From Bedellia somnulentella (Eukaryota; Arthropoda; Insecta; Lepidoptera; Bedelliidae), in assembly GCA_963576735.1 (NCBI GenBank), contig OY755177.1, forward strand, positions 4,588,001 to 4,652,000: 64,000 bases of DNA, in the 5' to 3' direction. The notes under the pieces are model-generated. The model saw only the letters and a program-made list of their open reading frames with translations. It had not been told where the DNA came from and did not search any database. The position numbers and the translations under genes are program-made. Shown piece by piece: positions 41,836 to 53,428 of the stretch (position 1 is the first letter of the stretch; the number at the start of each line of letters is the position of its first letter).

Positions 41836-41910
41836 CTATTGGGTAGGCAAATACTATCGACCGCCACTTCGCACGATCCGGACAAAACTCTCTTGCTTCC
41901 CTTATATTCG
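41836..41910 (-). mobile_element. LINE-F 3' fragment, second
   Basis: 'attgggtaggcaaatactat', then 'cgaccgccacttcgcacgat', then 'ccggacaaa'. Same region as the previous fragment, 200 bp away, and more decayed. Confidence 0.6.
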
Positions 41911-43909
41911 TCATTGTTCTTAAACATGGTCTTTTATCCTCTAATGATTATTACTGAAAATGAAGTCTTATTAAGCGGAAGTACTACAACAACGCAAAAA
42001 CTGATCTATTGTTGCAATAAGAATTTACATTTATACTTACTAAATTTTCAGTAATCTTGCATAACTGAGTGAGACCATAGTTTCATTATATAAAAACTGT
42101 ATACAAAAAAAAATATACGAACTTTTTATTCGCTCCAGATATACAAATATAATAAACAAAGACAATTAATTCGCTTTACTCGTCAATGGTTCTATATTCT
42201 CTTACCCTCTGTAACCAGAAATTTATATACATTTTGAATATTTTAAGTGGTTTTAGCAACCTTGAGTTCAGTTTCCATTTTTATAATAAAGAATAATCAA
42301 CTCGAAAAAATCACATTTCCTCCAGCATTTTCTCCGCAAAACCGTCTGTCGTGTCAATCAAAGTTTTTTGTCCACATTTTTCTGCGTTGCGTTTCAAATT
42401 ACGCAATCTTGTTAGGAGAATGCCGAAAATTCGTTTGACAAAATTGGGCCCATTTTAGAAAATATGCTAATCCGGTTAATTAGCGGTGTCGTCCTTCCGG
42501 GGACAGTGGCGGGAAAAATACGCGGCTGCTGCTGAGTTATGGACGACATTAATATTGTCTGCACTTCCGAGTCCCTATAGCGGAGGTGCGGTCAGGTGAA
42601 TGTCATTAGGACCTACGAGAGGTGCCGAAAAATATACGTTTTCACCTCTTTTATTATTTGGAGTAACCGAATTATTAACAATTTCATGATTTTCTTAATG
42701 TCTGAAGAATTGTATATGAATTAAGGCTACCTTATATAATAATAAACAATCTTATACGACCAGTTAATATAACATTATATCTAATGGCTTCATCAACAAC
42801 TCTACACTTTGAAGAAGCAGCAACAGTTTTCACACGAGATAAACGTGAAAGCATTACCGAGAACATAATCGAAACAAGCACTTTGTACGCAAAAAAGCTG
42901 TTCTAACAGACCATCGCCTAAATCAAGTTAAAACGACTTCTTTACGAGCCAGGTAACTACACCCCGAAGAGCTCTTCATAGAAATTGCCGTCTGCGACAC
43001 GTTAAGGGCATATTTATGTTTGTTAATATATTCTTTAGTCAAAATTACTAACGCTGTGTACCTGACATGTGAAAATATGTTGGAACATTTTTGTAAAGTC
43101 TCTTTTTAGTAAAATTCCACAAAAGAAAACTTTGATGTTATGAAATTTTGGGATATTAATATAAAGTTCTAGTTAAATTGATTAATATCAAAAAGGCGCT
43201 TAATTTTATTGTATAATAATTATTTGTTTGTGTCTGTATAAATGTCAGTTTTGAAACAAAAAATTGGTTCATTTATTTCATATTTGTCGAAAACAAGCAT
43301 TTGTAAGCGGTAACTGTTAAGAAAAAAAAGATAATTAATATACCTGAACGAAATAAAATTTACGCCTTAAGATCTACACATCACAATGTTACAACTACGT
43401 ATCGAAATAAACATGTCTGTAAGGCCAAGATTATAGTTCCGAAAGGGGAAATTTACGTCCCACCAGCGGAACTTGGTAATGATAAATGACCCTAGGTAAA
43501 TATTTACACGAAAGGCATTATAATTTTTATCATTAACATCACTGTCAAATATAAACAAAACTACTTCGAAAGTCATACGACTGAAATGCAAACTAAAAAA
43601 AATATTCCCAATTAGATCTAACATGAAGACTTACCTGCTTATCTTTGTTTTTTTTTATATTATGTTAATGCCAATTTAGTATCTTAAAGCTTTCAATCGA
43701 TTTTTTTACTTAGTTTAAACTTTCGTTATAGTCGTTTTCCTTTTTTTAAATATTAAAACCGAAGAAAATACGGTCATTCTCATATTCGTGATAACTATGA
43801 ATAATGTGATGTTTTTCAATTTTTGCTTGGATTCATAGCGTTTATTTTTATAACATTCACTCCTTAGAATTATTAGAAATGCGATATAGAAAATGTAGAA
43901 TATACTACG
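41911..43909. other. no gene seen
   Basis: Two kilobases of unassigned sequence. A short frame at 42784-42906 (+) starts with ATG but is only 40 codons. A moderately GC-rich patch at 42475-42620 has no frame I recognise. Confidence 0.4.
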
Positions 43910-43911
43910 AC

Positions 43912-44147
43912 ATACATTTACTCACGGCCATAAATCCGAAAAACGTCAGAGCTTCATAGCTGGAAACTCCTCAGGCATGTTGGAAGTTGGAAGGGGTTAA
44001 GATGGAAGATATAAAGTATCGTTAATGATAATGATGTGTTTCCAACTGCATCGCCCAAAAACCACTTACAAAAACCCCGTACCCAAAGTTTCCACTAACG
44101 ACACTGTAGGTAGAAAGGGGTAAAAATATTCTAAGCCAGCACTATCT
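43912..44147 (-). mobile_element. SINE-A copy, divergent subset
   Basis: Reversed, from 'catttactcacggccataaa' to 'attctaagccagcactat'. Insertions around 44020-44040. Confidence 0.85.
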
Positions 44148-44689
44148 ATAATCTACTTCAATTAATGCGTTTAATCAACAGTATGATTTCATGCAATACT
44201 TTAATAGTCTGAACAAGCCCACTTTGAGAGTGATTGTAAAATATCCTGGTACAAACGCGAGAGTTACCTAGTTCTTGGTGCATCGACCTTATGATGAAGC
44301 AGCGCACATATACGCAAAAATAATTTATCTTATAATAATAAAAAATAAATCACAAATACATAATGACTTCAGTTGTGTTCCTATGCATGGCAAAATAGAA
44401 TTACGGAATAAATAAATAATTTCACTTAATTCAATCTTATAAAAACCATGTATTTTTACGAAAGCAGTTCGATAATAATTGTTTAATTATTTTAATTTAA
44501 TACCGCAGCTCTAGTTCATTTACTAGTATCAACATGGTATTTGTAATCGCGCAAGTTCTTCTGTCTATTAATTTTAATATTATTTAGACGGTTTGAAACG
44601 TCAAATTACCATTCAACTTTATATGCTTAATTAATCAATATTTATTCGTAGGTACAAATACCGAGTTTCATATTATATTTATTATGAAG
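44148..44689. other. no gene seen
   Basis: AT-rich, unassigned. Confidence 0.4.
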
Positions 44690-44800
44690 AAGAAGAAGAA
44701 GAAAGACGTTTATTTGCCATGTGTGGCACAAAAAACATACAAACAAAAAGTAATAATACAAATAATAACTATTAAAATAACTTAAAACTAACACAATATT
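44690..44800 (-). repeat. (gaa)n run and LINE-tail-like segment
   Basis: A 'gaagaagaagaagaag' run followed by 'acgtttatttgccatgtgtg' resembles the reversed 3' end of a LINE (compare the 'ctctttattgtacatca' start of the 29 kb LINE tail). Low certainty. Confidence 0.35.
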
Positions 44801-44811
44801 AAATATTATGG

Positions 44812-45033
44812 CTGTTAACGGTGGGAGAAAACATCATGAGGATATGCACATGGCTGAGTTTTACTCAAACATGTGACAGTTATGTGTTCAGAACTTCGAT
44901 AGGTCTGTCCTCTGTCACGTGAGCACACAGTCCAAGCAAAACGTGGGTACTCTGAACACCAGGTGACAAAGTCACGTAATGTTCAGAAGTATTAGTACCT
45001 CTGCCAACCTTTTCGGGGATATACGGCGTGAAC
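44812..45033 (+). mobile_element. SINE-B 3' part
   Basis: Starts at 'ggctgttaacggtgggaga' and ends 'gatatacggcgtgaac', without head and without the (ttatg)n tail. Confidence 0.88.
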
Positions 45034-45254
45034 ATTGGAGTTTGCGTTGATGTGAGATTTATATTAATTTAGGTTGTATATTATTTATGTAATTATTTTT
45101 TCAATTATTCTTAAATAAAGTGGTAATAAGTGCGGAAAAAATTAGAAGTATTCTGGAACATCTCAAGCAATAAACTTTTACTCCCTCCAAAAGCTCTACA
45201 ATGACTACTCTGCCTCCACTGCCATCCCTTAACCATTCGTCCGTCTACCTTAAA

Positions 45255-45431
45255 AGAGGCGTAGCCCAACTTATGAATCCCAAGAAAGGGGTAGCCAGTG
45301 CTAAGGAATTAGAAATTCCTCAGCTACTTTTGGAAGGTGCGTGGGGAATAGATGGTGAAATAAATGTTCTTGGTGATGGGTCTCCAACCGCATCGCCTAA
45401 AAATCCCTTTAAACCCCCATTCCGTTAGTCG
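45255..45431 (-). mobile_element. SINE-A partial copy, reversed
   Basis: 'cttatgaatcccaagaaagg' to 'aaacccccattccgttagtc'. Its 5' end is replaced by the start of another copy in the opposite direction. Confidence 0.85.
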
Positions 45432-45435
45432 TAAA

Positions 45436-45492
45436 TGCTGTGTAGTGTCGGCTTAGAATAGCACTACCCCATTTCTTCCAGTGGGTGTACGT
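45436..45492 (+). mobile_element. SINE-A 5' end, forward
   Basis: 'gctgtgtagtgtcggcttag' to 'cttccagtgggtgtacgta'. It stands head to head with the reversed copy just upstream, leaving an inverted joint at about 45433. Confidence 0.85.
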
Positions 45493-45554
45493 ATGCTTAT
45501 ACTTGTATATTTATCGGTTTTTTTTTATTGCAGCTACACATATTACTACATCTT

Positions 45555-45815
45555 TAGAGCTAGTGTGGATGGTAATGTTAGTAGAGGACGAACACGGAGA
45601 ACACACTTGGACCAAATTGAGAGTGTGCTCAAAAAGGCTGGCGTCCGAAGTATGAAGAATAAAAGAGCATGTATGAAAAGATTGATGGATGTAAACGAAG
45701 CTAGAGAGGTTCGTCAGGATCGTGCGAAGTGGCGATCAATAGTCTCTACCTACGGTAGGCAGCATACCCCAATGGGAACTAATGGCGTGAGTATATGTAT
45801 GTATGTATGTACATA
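45555..45815 (+). mobile_element. LINE-F 3' end with coding tail
   Basis: Encodes the last ~75 residues of a LINE reverse-transcriptase protein (RGRTRRTHLDQIESVLKK, then MKNKRACMKRLMDVNEA, then DRAKWRSIVSTYG). It is followed by 'aatggcgtgagtatatg' and a (tatg)n tail. The same tail closes SINE-A. Confidence 0.85.
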
Positions 45816-46273
45816 TTACTAACCTTAGATCCGAAAATAACATCAAAGAACTATACTTTTGAACTGCCGAGATCCTGATTTCCTAACTGCTAACCGATTC
45901 CGATTATTAAATATCACTAATATAGGTAAATAACTACTTATTTTCATACAATTAAATCCAATTAGGGTAGGTAGAGACTTTAATTGTCACTTTGTTCGAT
46001 CTTGTAGTAAATCTTTGTCACTTTTCTGTTTGTGATTCGCAATTCGGACATTCACCTTGGAAATAAATAGTTTGTAAAAATAAAATACAAACATTTACAT
46101 TCAACAAACAAACATTTTATCCTCATTAGAACCCGCGACCTCTGAACCTAGGCTTAAGTCTACGTACTTCTGAGATAAGATCGTTATCTTTGTTTTAAAT
46201 ATTACTTGCCTGTTAAACTCCATGATTATAATTTTAAACAGACATACGAAAAACCACAATAGTAATCCATAAT
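45816..46273. other. no gene seen
   Basis: Unassigned. A possible LINE-F scrap ('gggtaggtagagactttaat') lies at 45964-45983. Confidence 0.35.
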
Positions 46274-46279
46274 CAGGAG

Positions 46280-46993
46280 GGCAATTCTCGCAAGTTCGAT
46301 ATCATTACTATAATAGAAATTATATCAAGTGTTCAATGTCGTGTGCAAAATATCACAAAGTGAAATATATTTCTATTCATAGATTGAAACTGTATTCTCG
46401 CACACGGTTGTAATTTTTCCTTAGACATTAAAGAATGAAGACCGAAATAAAGGATCCAAGCGAATGAATTGAATGAAAGGTCAGTTTAACTGTCATCTTA
46501 GATATGAAAAGGTCTTCATATCTGTCAATATTTACATATGTTTTGGTTTGTTTAAATTTTCCTTTAACTGGCACTTTGCCGGTAACTAGCAAAGTCTGGA
46601 TTCCCAACTAGACCATCCGACAACCGGATTTGATTTAGTTTTTGAACTTTTATGATGCGAAAATAATATATTGATCCAAGTAGACATCATTTGCAACTTC
46701 TAAGACTATTTGATCTATGATCCATTTAATATATTTAGCTACATTTTAATTTCCCATCTATAATAAAACAAAATGGCTACCGTTCGCACGACATCTTCAA
46801 ATATCATCATATCGTCTGATCGTGACCACACGATATCATCCTTTGATATATATCATCATATCGACTGGTTTTCAATAGAAAAATATCTATCGGATGAAGT
46901 GAGAATAGCTCAAGTCAAATATCGATCGCAAAATATCACAAAAGTGATAAATATCGAAAGTGATATAGTATCTACCGTGCGAGAATTGCTCCC
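46280..46993. mobile_element. possible MITE with short inverted ends
   Basis: Left end 'ggcaattctcgca' and right end, read inwards, 'gggagcaattctcgca'. Candidate 6-bp target duplication caggag at 46274-46279 and 46994-46999. The interior is rich in 'gatatcat/atgatatc' words. The open frame at 46773-47012 is a by-product of these repeats. Confidence 0.5.
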
Positions 46994-47064
46994 CAGGAGT
47001 ACATCCGCGTGAAACAAAAATTTTGATACTTTTAATATGATATTTTATTTAATTTTAGTGCTGT

Positions 47065-47315
47065 TGCTGTGTAGTGTCGGCTTAGAATTTCACAACCCCA
47101 TTACTAGCCATGGGTGTTCGTAACAGGCGACTAAGGGTATTGCGGCTTTTTAAATGGTTTTTGGGCGATGCGGCTGGAGACCCATCACCAACGAAACTTC
47201 TTTTCTACCATCTTGTCCCCTGTCAACTTCCAAATGTGGTTGAGGAGTTTCTAGCTCTAAAGCTTTGCCTATCCCTTCTTGGTATAAGGCCGTGAGTTTA
47301 TGAATGTAGGTATGT
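47065..47315 (+). mobile_element. SINE-A copy, divergent subset
   Basis: 'tgctgtgtagtgtcggctta' to 'gccgtgagtttatgaatgta'. Flanks 'attttattta' and 'attttatttg' may be the target duplication. Confidence 0.9.
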
Positions 47316-49280
47316 ATGCATTTTATTTGTTAGTTAGTGTTAAGATACCAGCTTCTGATGATCATTGGTTAGATTTATACATTGGAGATTGTAACCCTAT
47401 TCGTTTCAGATATTGCAGATTAAATTATCTGATTTTAGGAAGTTAAAACATCGTGCTTCAGAGGGCTCGTCAACTTATCAGTTTCACTATAGTAGCAATA
47501 TTACTTGTACTGCCTACTAATAGGTAAATCTTACCATGCTTTCAAATGTAAATTAAAAGAAAATAAGCGAACAGTTTTTTTTTATTATTTTATCTTTGTC
47601 CTATCATTAAAGATCATATACGTTCCACAGAGAGGATTTACCCTCCAGATCATGACTTGTGAAGCATAGTATCAGAGGAGGCGTTCTGTTTTGTAGCATT
47701 AGGTAATTGCGATATTTTTAGGTCTTTTTGAGCGGCCAGTGAACACCAGGCATCAAAGCGAAAATGTATGTTTAGAATGAATAATACCATTTCAACTCTT
47801 CTTTAGCATGTTAAGGGCGTCCCCGGAAAAATAGGTTGATATTGATTGTTTGGAAATTATATAAAGTCTGATTTGATGATATTGATATGACATGAATAAA
47901 ATATATGTTGGTGATTAGTTCATGGTGTTAAAATTTGATGTTTAACATTTTAATAATTTGTCGAAAAATATGATGAAAAATATTGAATTGGAACATGCTT
48001 TGTTTTCATAAAAACCGTATAGGCTCCACTGGCATAACATGCATGTGAACTCATTATGTGTCTATATACGCGTAGCTTTAAGATCTGTAACTTTAATGTT
48101 TAACTTTTCATTTAAACATTATAGTTATTCAATAAAACTAAATAAACTGCATTTATCCTGCGCGCGCGTTTTTCCGTCCCTGTCACTCTCAGTAAATTTG
48201 ACGTAAGAGTGAGCGCAATAGCTGCATAATGCGAGGAGGCCCTTAATACGTACTATGATATTGACTGTAAATTTAAAAAAAGGATACCCAGAGGTTTAGA
48301 ATGAGAAATGTTTATAAAGTCAGTCAACTCATTTCAAATGCATCTGAGTAACTGTACCACTAGAATGAAAGCTGACCGTTGCACTCTAGTTCTCCACCTA
48401 CAAGCCGTAAAATGGCAAATGAGACTGAATAAAGCAGCCTTTATCCTATGACAGCTCTATCTGGAATTGTCATGGAAAATTAATCATTACCATTTGAATT
48501 TAATTTAGTATAAGTATTTTGTAATATATGTAAGGTAAAATGTTGTGTATTAGTTTGTTTTTGTGATAATATGTATTGTGCAGATAAATTTCTTGAGTCT
48601 CTGTAATAATAATAATTTCTTTTGTATCTTTTTAGTTCTTTCTTTTTTTGTAGTAAAACACCTTAATAGTGTTACTTAGTACAAAGTCCATCTATATTTT
48701 TAATATTTATATTAAAAATATATTTTAATATATTAAGTTGTATATGTATAAAGGTTTTTCGTTATTTCTTCCTTTTTTCTTTCTAACATTTAAGTACAAA
48801 AACTTTCGCATTAACAATATCATTAGAGTATTATTAAAATTTGAATTCCAAGAAAACTCTCTTACGATTCTCAATATGACTTAAAAATCACAGCGTTAAC
48901 GAGCCTACATGAATATGTTTCAAGCGTCAAAAGAGATTTGAATTTGAAATGTTACTCTTCCACTCGTGCTTTGAGATTCAATATTATTTTGCCAACAAAC
49001 ACGAATTTCGCTCCAATTAAAACATACGCTGCTGTTTACAATTCTAAGAAACCCTGTCATACGAATACTGCTCGAAAATTGCTCTAAAATAGGTGTACAA
49101 CGATATTACTGAAGTTCGTTGAGGTTTCAATAATAATAGCGTGATCTATTTCAAAAGCTTTCATAGTTAGTGACAAAAGCTAAGGTATATTGTATAGGAG
49201 GTACATATTTAATAGGTGCAGTGTTTGGTTCACGATTCAGAGGTCTTAGGTTCTGATTTCAGAGAAACATTTCTCATAGA
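47316..49280. other. no gene seen
   Basis: Nearly 2 kb without a supported feature. 'ctgcgcgcgcgtttttccgt' at about 48159-48178 is a GC-rich word in AT-rich DNA. No coding signal. Confidence 0.4.
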
Positions 49281-49288
49281 TAGATAGA

Positions 49289-49657
49289 TGCAACCGTGAT
49301 AGCCCAGTGGGTAGAACACTCGGTTATCGTGCAAACGACTAGTGTTCAAATCCTGGGTCGGGCCTACACCAATTTGTCTTTTCTAAAGTCATATGTGTGG
49401 TTAATTTATCATGGTTGTTAACGGTGAGGGAAAACATCGTGAGGAAACCCACATGGATGAGTTGTACTTAGTCATGTGACAGTGTATTCGTACAAAACGG
49501 CGATAGGCCTGCCCCCTATCACGTGAGTACACTGTCCATGCAAAACGTGGGTACTCTGAACACTAGGTGACAAAGTCACGTGATGTTCAGAAGTATTAGT
49601 ACCTCTGCCAACCCCTTCGTGGATATTCAGCGTGAACGTTTATGTTATGTTATGTTA
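49289..49657 (+). mobile_element. SINE-B copy
   Basis: From 'gcaaccgtgatagcccagtg' (A box intact) to the (ttatg)n tail at 49639-49656. Nearly identical to the 38.6 kb copy, so recent. A gata microsatellite precedes it. Confidence 0.93.
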
Positions 49658-49873
49658 TACGTATTGCGAGCTACATTAATTCAATCCAAAAACATATAAT
49701 TTTAAAAAACCGATATCATTGCTTTGTAGGGTGCTTGATGTATTAGATCTCGGTTAATATCAAAAGATACGAGTATAATATATTAACTTAAACTATCAAT
49801 CTCAACTATGGCAAAATCACCCTATTAATGGAAGGTCTTTAGGTATGGAAATATATAGCCAGTGGTGTAAATC

Positions 49874-50209
49874 GTGAACGTGCAAGCGACTAGTGTTCAA
49901 ATCCCGGGTCGGGCCTACACCAATTTGTCTTTTATAAAGACATATGTGTGGTTAATTTATCACGGTTGTTAACGGTGAGGGAAAACATTGTGAGGAAACC
50001 CACATGGCTGAGTTGTACTTTGTCATGTGACCGTGTATTCGTACAAAACGGTGATAGGCCTGCCCCCTATCACGTGAGTACACTGTCCATGCAAAACGTG
50101 GGTACTCTGAACGCCAGGTGACAATGTCACGCGATGTTCAGAAGTATTAGTACCTCTGCCAACCCCTTCGGGGATATTCGGCGTGAACGTTTAAGTTATG
50201 TTATGTTAT
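49874..50209 (+). mobile_element. SINE-B copy, 5'-truncated
   Basis: Lacks the A box, starting 'gtgaacgtgcaagcgactag'. Flanked by a perfect 10-bp duplication ggtgtaaatc at 49864-49873 and 50210-50219. Direct orientation, 217 bp after the previous SINE-B. Confidence 0.94.
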
Positions 50210-50261
50210 GGTGTAAATCATATTAACCATAAGCTTATCGCTTAGTAAACATTTTAATGTA

Positions 50262-50497
50262 TTGCTGTGAAGTATCTGCTTAGGATCGCATTTACCAAAT
50301 TCTTCCCGCATGTGACCAAAGAGTCGACTTCGAGTACTGCGGCTTTTTAAGTGATTCTTGAACGATGCAGTTGTACCCATCACCTTTATTTTACAATTCT
50401 TTTTGTCGGTCAACTTCCAAAAGTGTATGTAGATTATAGAATTCCAAAGTTCTGCTACCACTTTTTGGGAATTATAGTCGTAGCAATAAGTATGTAT
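50262..50497 (+). mobile_element. SINE-A copy, diverged
   Basis: 'tgctgtgaagtatctgctta' to 'tagtcgtagcaataagtat'. Many substitutions ('gattcttgaacgatgcagtt'). Confidence 0.8.
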
Positions 50498-50721
50498 GCA
50501 TGTAAAATTACTTGACGTCACAAAATCACAACTTCTTAATCAAAAACTAATAAAAACTAATCGTTATGATGATAAACAGTATGAATATTTGATAAGATTT
50601 CTTCAATTTTATCGAATTTGCCATTAAATTGTTTTATGATACCACGCGCTGTCTTGGATGTATATATTTTGTTTGAACATATTTTTGTTCATTTACCTTA
50701 ATGACCTTTAGTTAATTGATG

Positions 50722-51042
50722 ATTATGATAGCTGAGCGGGTAAAATACCCACCAATCATGGAGAGAGGCGTGAGTTCATATACTGTGTGGCTTCTCTAAA
50801 GTCATATACGTAGTTAATCATGGATGAAAACAGTGAGGGAAAACATCGTGAGGAAACACACACTGCATAGTTTAATTAGTGATGTGACAATGTATTCGTA
50901 TAATACGGCAATAGGCGATATGATATTACTTAAGAACTTTGTAAACGCAAAACGTAAAAATTCAGTGTACCCAACACTGAATATCAGGTGACAGTAATGC
51001 CACGTGGTCTCGTGATGTTCAGAAGTGTAATACCTCCGCCCA
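50722..51042 (+). mobile_element. SINE-B copy, old
   Basis: Head 'tatgatagctgagcgggta', body 'gagggaaaacatcgtgagga' and 'cggcaataggcg', end 'gatgttcagaagtgtaatac'. The tail is lost. Confidence 0.8.
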
Positions 51043-52440
51043 ATTTATTTTTATGTAAAAATAGCTTCACAATTTTATTGCTAACTTTTTATCCTTTTTG
51101 TACATTTTGATTTTTTCCAGTAAATCTCATATTATGTTAAATATTGTCACTTAATGCCCATGTCAGTAACACGTTTAACCTATTAACATCGAATCTCGTG
51201 GTTTATAGCAGCGAGTTCTTTTGCAATGTTGACATCAGAATTTAATAAGATCATGAAAATCTTAGTTACTATGAGCTACCTATTTATTGTAGTAATCATG
51301 ACGTAATCGATCCTTTGGAGTCTAGCGGCATATGAATGAACATCACTGTCTGTATCTCTATCCAATCAATATTGATTGACGTAGAAGTAGTATTCATTTT
51401 TTTTTGGCCATCCTACAAGAAGATATTAAGTGTATTGAGAACTTAGAGATTTTACATCAAAAATTTTATGTAGATTATGTAACTTTGAAAGAAATATGGC
51501 TGCCAAACTTTAAAGGGCAATTTTGTAGAAAGCTTAAAATAAACATAAATGTCATTTATTATCGCCTCATTCTCAAAATCAAAATTATGTCTATCGTTTC
51601 CGCTTTTTGACATTCTACAGATAAGTTGGGGGTTCTGGGAAAGGGGGATTAACCATAGATGAGAAAAAATTAATTCTAATTTTTGGATACGAATACTTTT
51701 TCTTCTAGAGCGAGATTAATTCAGTTGCTGATTTTACACATAAATACCAATAGTGAATCATCCATGGTGCAGATATTTAACATTATTGTTTACTGCATAC
51801 TTAGAAATGTGAGTTGATACTAAGATATTGCTGTTGTCGGGAGAAGTTTATATCCTTATATGGGAATATTTTAGAGTACCTATAGCATTACCTAAACTAC
51901 GAAGGGGTTAGTAGAAAACCTAAAACTTTGAAACATGACTTGACAGATTTGAGTCACTTTTTTCCATATTACCCACCGGCCATTGTAAAATAATAAACCG
52001 TTATACTGATACATATAATTTGCCTTGTTTTCGTAGTATATACGAGCTGTACTTACGGCGAATCGTACTCGCTTTGACTAGGTACTTCAAAACGATCGTC
52101 AAAGTCCCGGTTCGTGTACGTTTTAATTTCATGAGTTTCATGTTCCACCGGGGTATAGTTGAAGAGTAGGTAAGTATGTGTATCGTCATAAAAGCCCGTA
52201 AACAAAGCGGTCTGCAGTGGTAGATGTGGCAAGAGCAGTTCTGTAAATCAGGTCCGCCGAGCGCGATTTATGTCCAAATAAATCAGGCACACGGAAGCGA
52301 CGAGACCGCACGAAATCATTTCAATTTAACGCCACTAGTTACGAGCTGAACAAATGATGGTAACTCGTAAATACACGGACGACAATGCTTTTAGTTTAAT
52401 TAACCATTCGACGACTCTTGGCGCAGGTGGCATTCAAAAT
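51043..52440. other. no gene seen; 3' side of the dehydrogenase gene
   Basis: Unassigned. Short frames at 51404-51610 and 52001-52189 have no recognisable motif. Confidence 0.4.
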
Positions 52441-52461
52441 AAATTTAGCAAGCTATAAAAC

Positions 52462-52467
52462 TTTATT
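52462..52467 (-). promoter_or_regulatory. polyadenylation signal of dehydrogenase 1
   Basis: AATAAA on the minus strand, four bases after the stop codon, giving a very short 3' untranslated region unless another site is used. Confidence 0.7.
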
Positions 52468-52471
52468 GTCC

Positions 52472-53428
52472 TTAAAATGAATCTGGTATTGTATATTTTA
52501 CTAATCTAGCCGATTCTTCTACTAATCTTTTCGCGATGTCCTCGTTCAGTGACAGTGACGAAGGTTTCTTTTCCCGGCAGTCGGTGAAATAACGACCACT
52601 CACTTTTGCCACTTCAGGAGCTACTGATAAGTATATTGATGTTTGCGAGGCTTCTCTATGAGTTTGAAAAAGAAATCCTAATGAATATTCAACTATTCTT
52701 CTTATGAATACATTTTCTATATTCCTAAATATATTCGTTGAAGCAACTCCAGGATGAAGAGCATTGACCGTTACCCCGGTATCTCGTAACCTCTTACTTA
52801 ACTCCAAGGTCATCAAGTTCAAATAGAGTTTACTGTTTGCGTAAACTAGATAATCGCTCCAGTATTTTTCCATATTCAAGTTTTCGAAATCCATTTCAGC
52901 ATATTTATGAATCATTGAAGACACGTTTACAATGCGACTCGGAGCGGAACGCTTTAGCAGCGGCAATAATAGAAATGTGAGGAGAAAAGGCCCGAAGTAA
53001 TTCACTTGCATTCCGACGTGTAGGCCGTCAGCCGTCTTCGTGTTCCCGAGGCCGCCCGCGCCTGCATTGTTTATCAAGACATCTAGCCTCTTTTCTGTTT
53101 TCAGAATTTGATCCGCAAACTCGCGAACCGAGCGCAGCGACGCGAGATCTAATTGTTTGTAATCAACGTCAGGGTTGCCAGTTAGCTTGACAATTTGTTC
53201 CCTAGCAATTGACGCCCGTTTGACACTGCGACAAGCGATGATAACTCTCGCGCCACGCTCCGCCATATCTTTCGCGGTTTCGAAACCGAGACCGCTATTT
53301 CCCCCCGTCACTATCACTACTTTCCCCACCATATGCGCGCTGGAATGACATATTCCACACGTCAGTTTTTGATACACTTTCACAGAAAATATGATGAACA
53401 ATACAAATAGTATTATGTATAAAAACAT
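52472..53428 (-). CDS. short-chain dehydrogenase, retinol dehydrogenase 11/12/13-like (1)
   Basis: 318 residues, single exon, starting at the ATG at 53428. NAD(P)H-dependent oxidoreductase of the classical SDR fold; relatives reduce retinal or other aldehydes and ketones. An N-terminal hydrophobic segment (about 2-16, FLYIILFVLFIIF) looks like a signal anchor, suggesting membrane attachment with the catalytic part attached. Cofactor motif TGGNSGLG at 41-48. The Arg after the second strand (ACRS, about 65-68) favours NADP. NNAG at 120-123, catalytic Ser at about 170-171 (VNVSS), Tyr196 and Lys200 in YANSK. The C-terminal YLSVAPEVAKVSGRYFTDC is typical of the insect RDH group. It faces a close paralogue (55226-56188) across ~1.8 kb, with the same residue spacing. 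The real substrate cannot be read from sequence. Confidence 0.93.
   Translation of the reverse strand: MFLYIILFVLFIIFSVKVYQKLTCGICHSSAHMVGKVVIVTGGNSGLGFETAKDMAERGARVIIACRSVKRASIAREQIVKLTGNPDVDYKQLDLASLRSVREFADQILKTEKRLDVLINNAGAGGLGNTKTADGLHVGMQVNYFGPFLLTFLLLPLLKRSAPSRIVNVSSMIHKYAEMDFENLNMEKYWSDYLVYANSKLYLNLMTLELSKRLRDTGVTVNALHPGVASTNIFRNIENVFIRRIVEYSLGFLFQTHREASQTSIYLSVAPEVAKVSGRYFTDCREKKPSSLSLNEDIAKRLVEESARLVKYTIPDSF

Noticed and set aside
42784..42906. 40-codon ATG-initiated ORF in AT-rich DNA
   Set aside because: Too short, no family, no supporting context.
46773..47012. 79-codon ORF
   Set aside because: Built from palindromic gatatcat repeats of the putative MITE. No domain.
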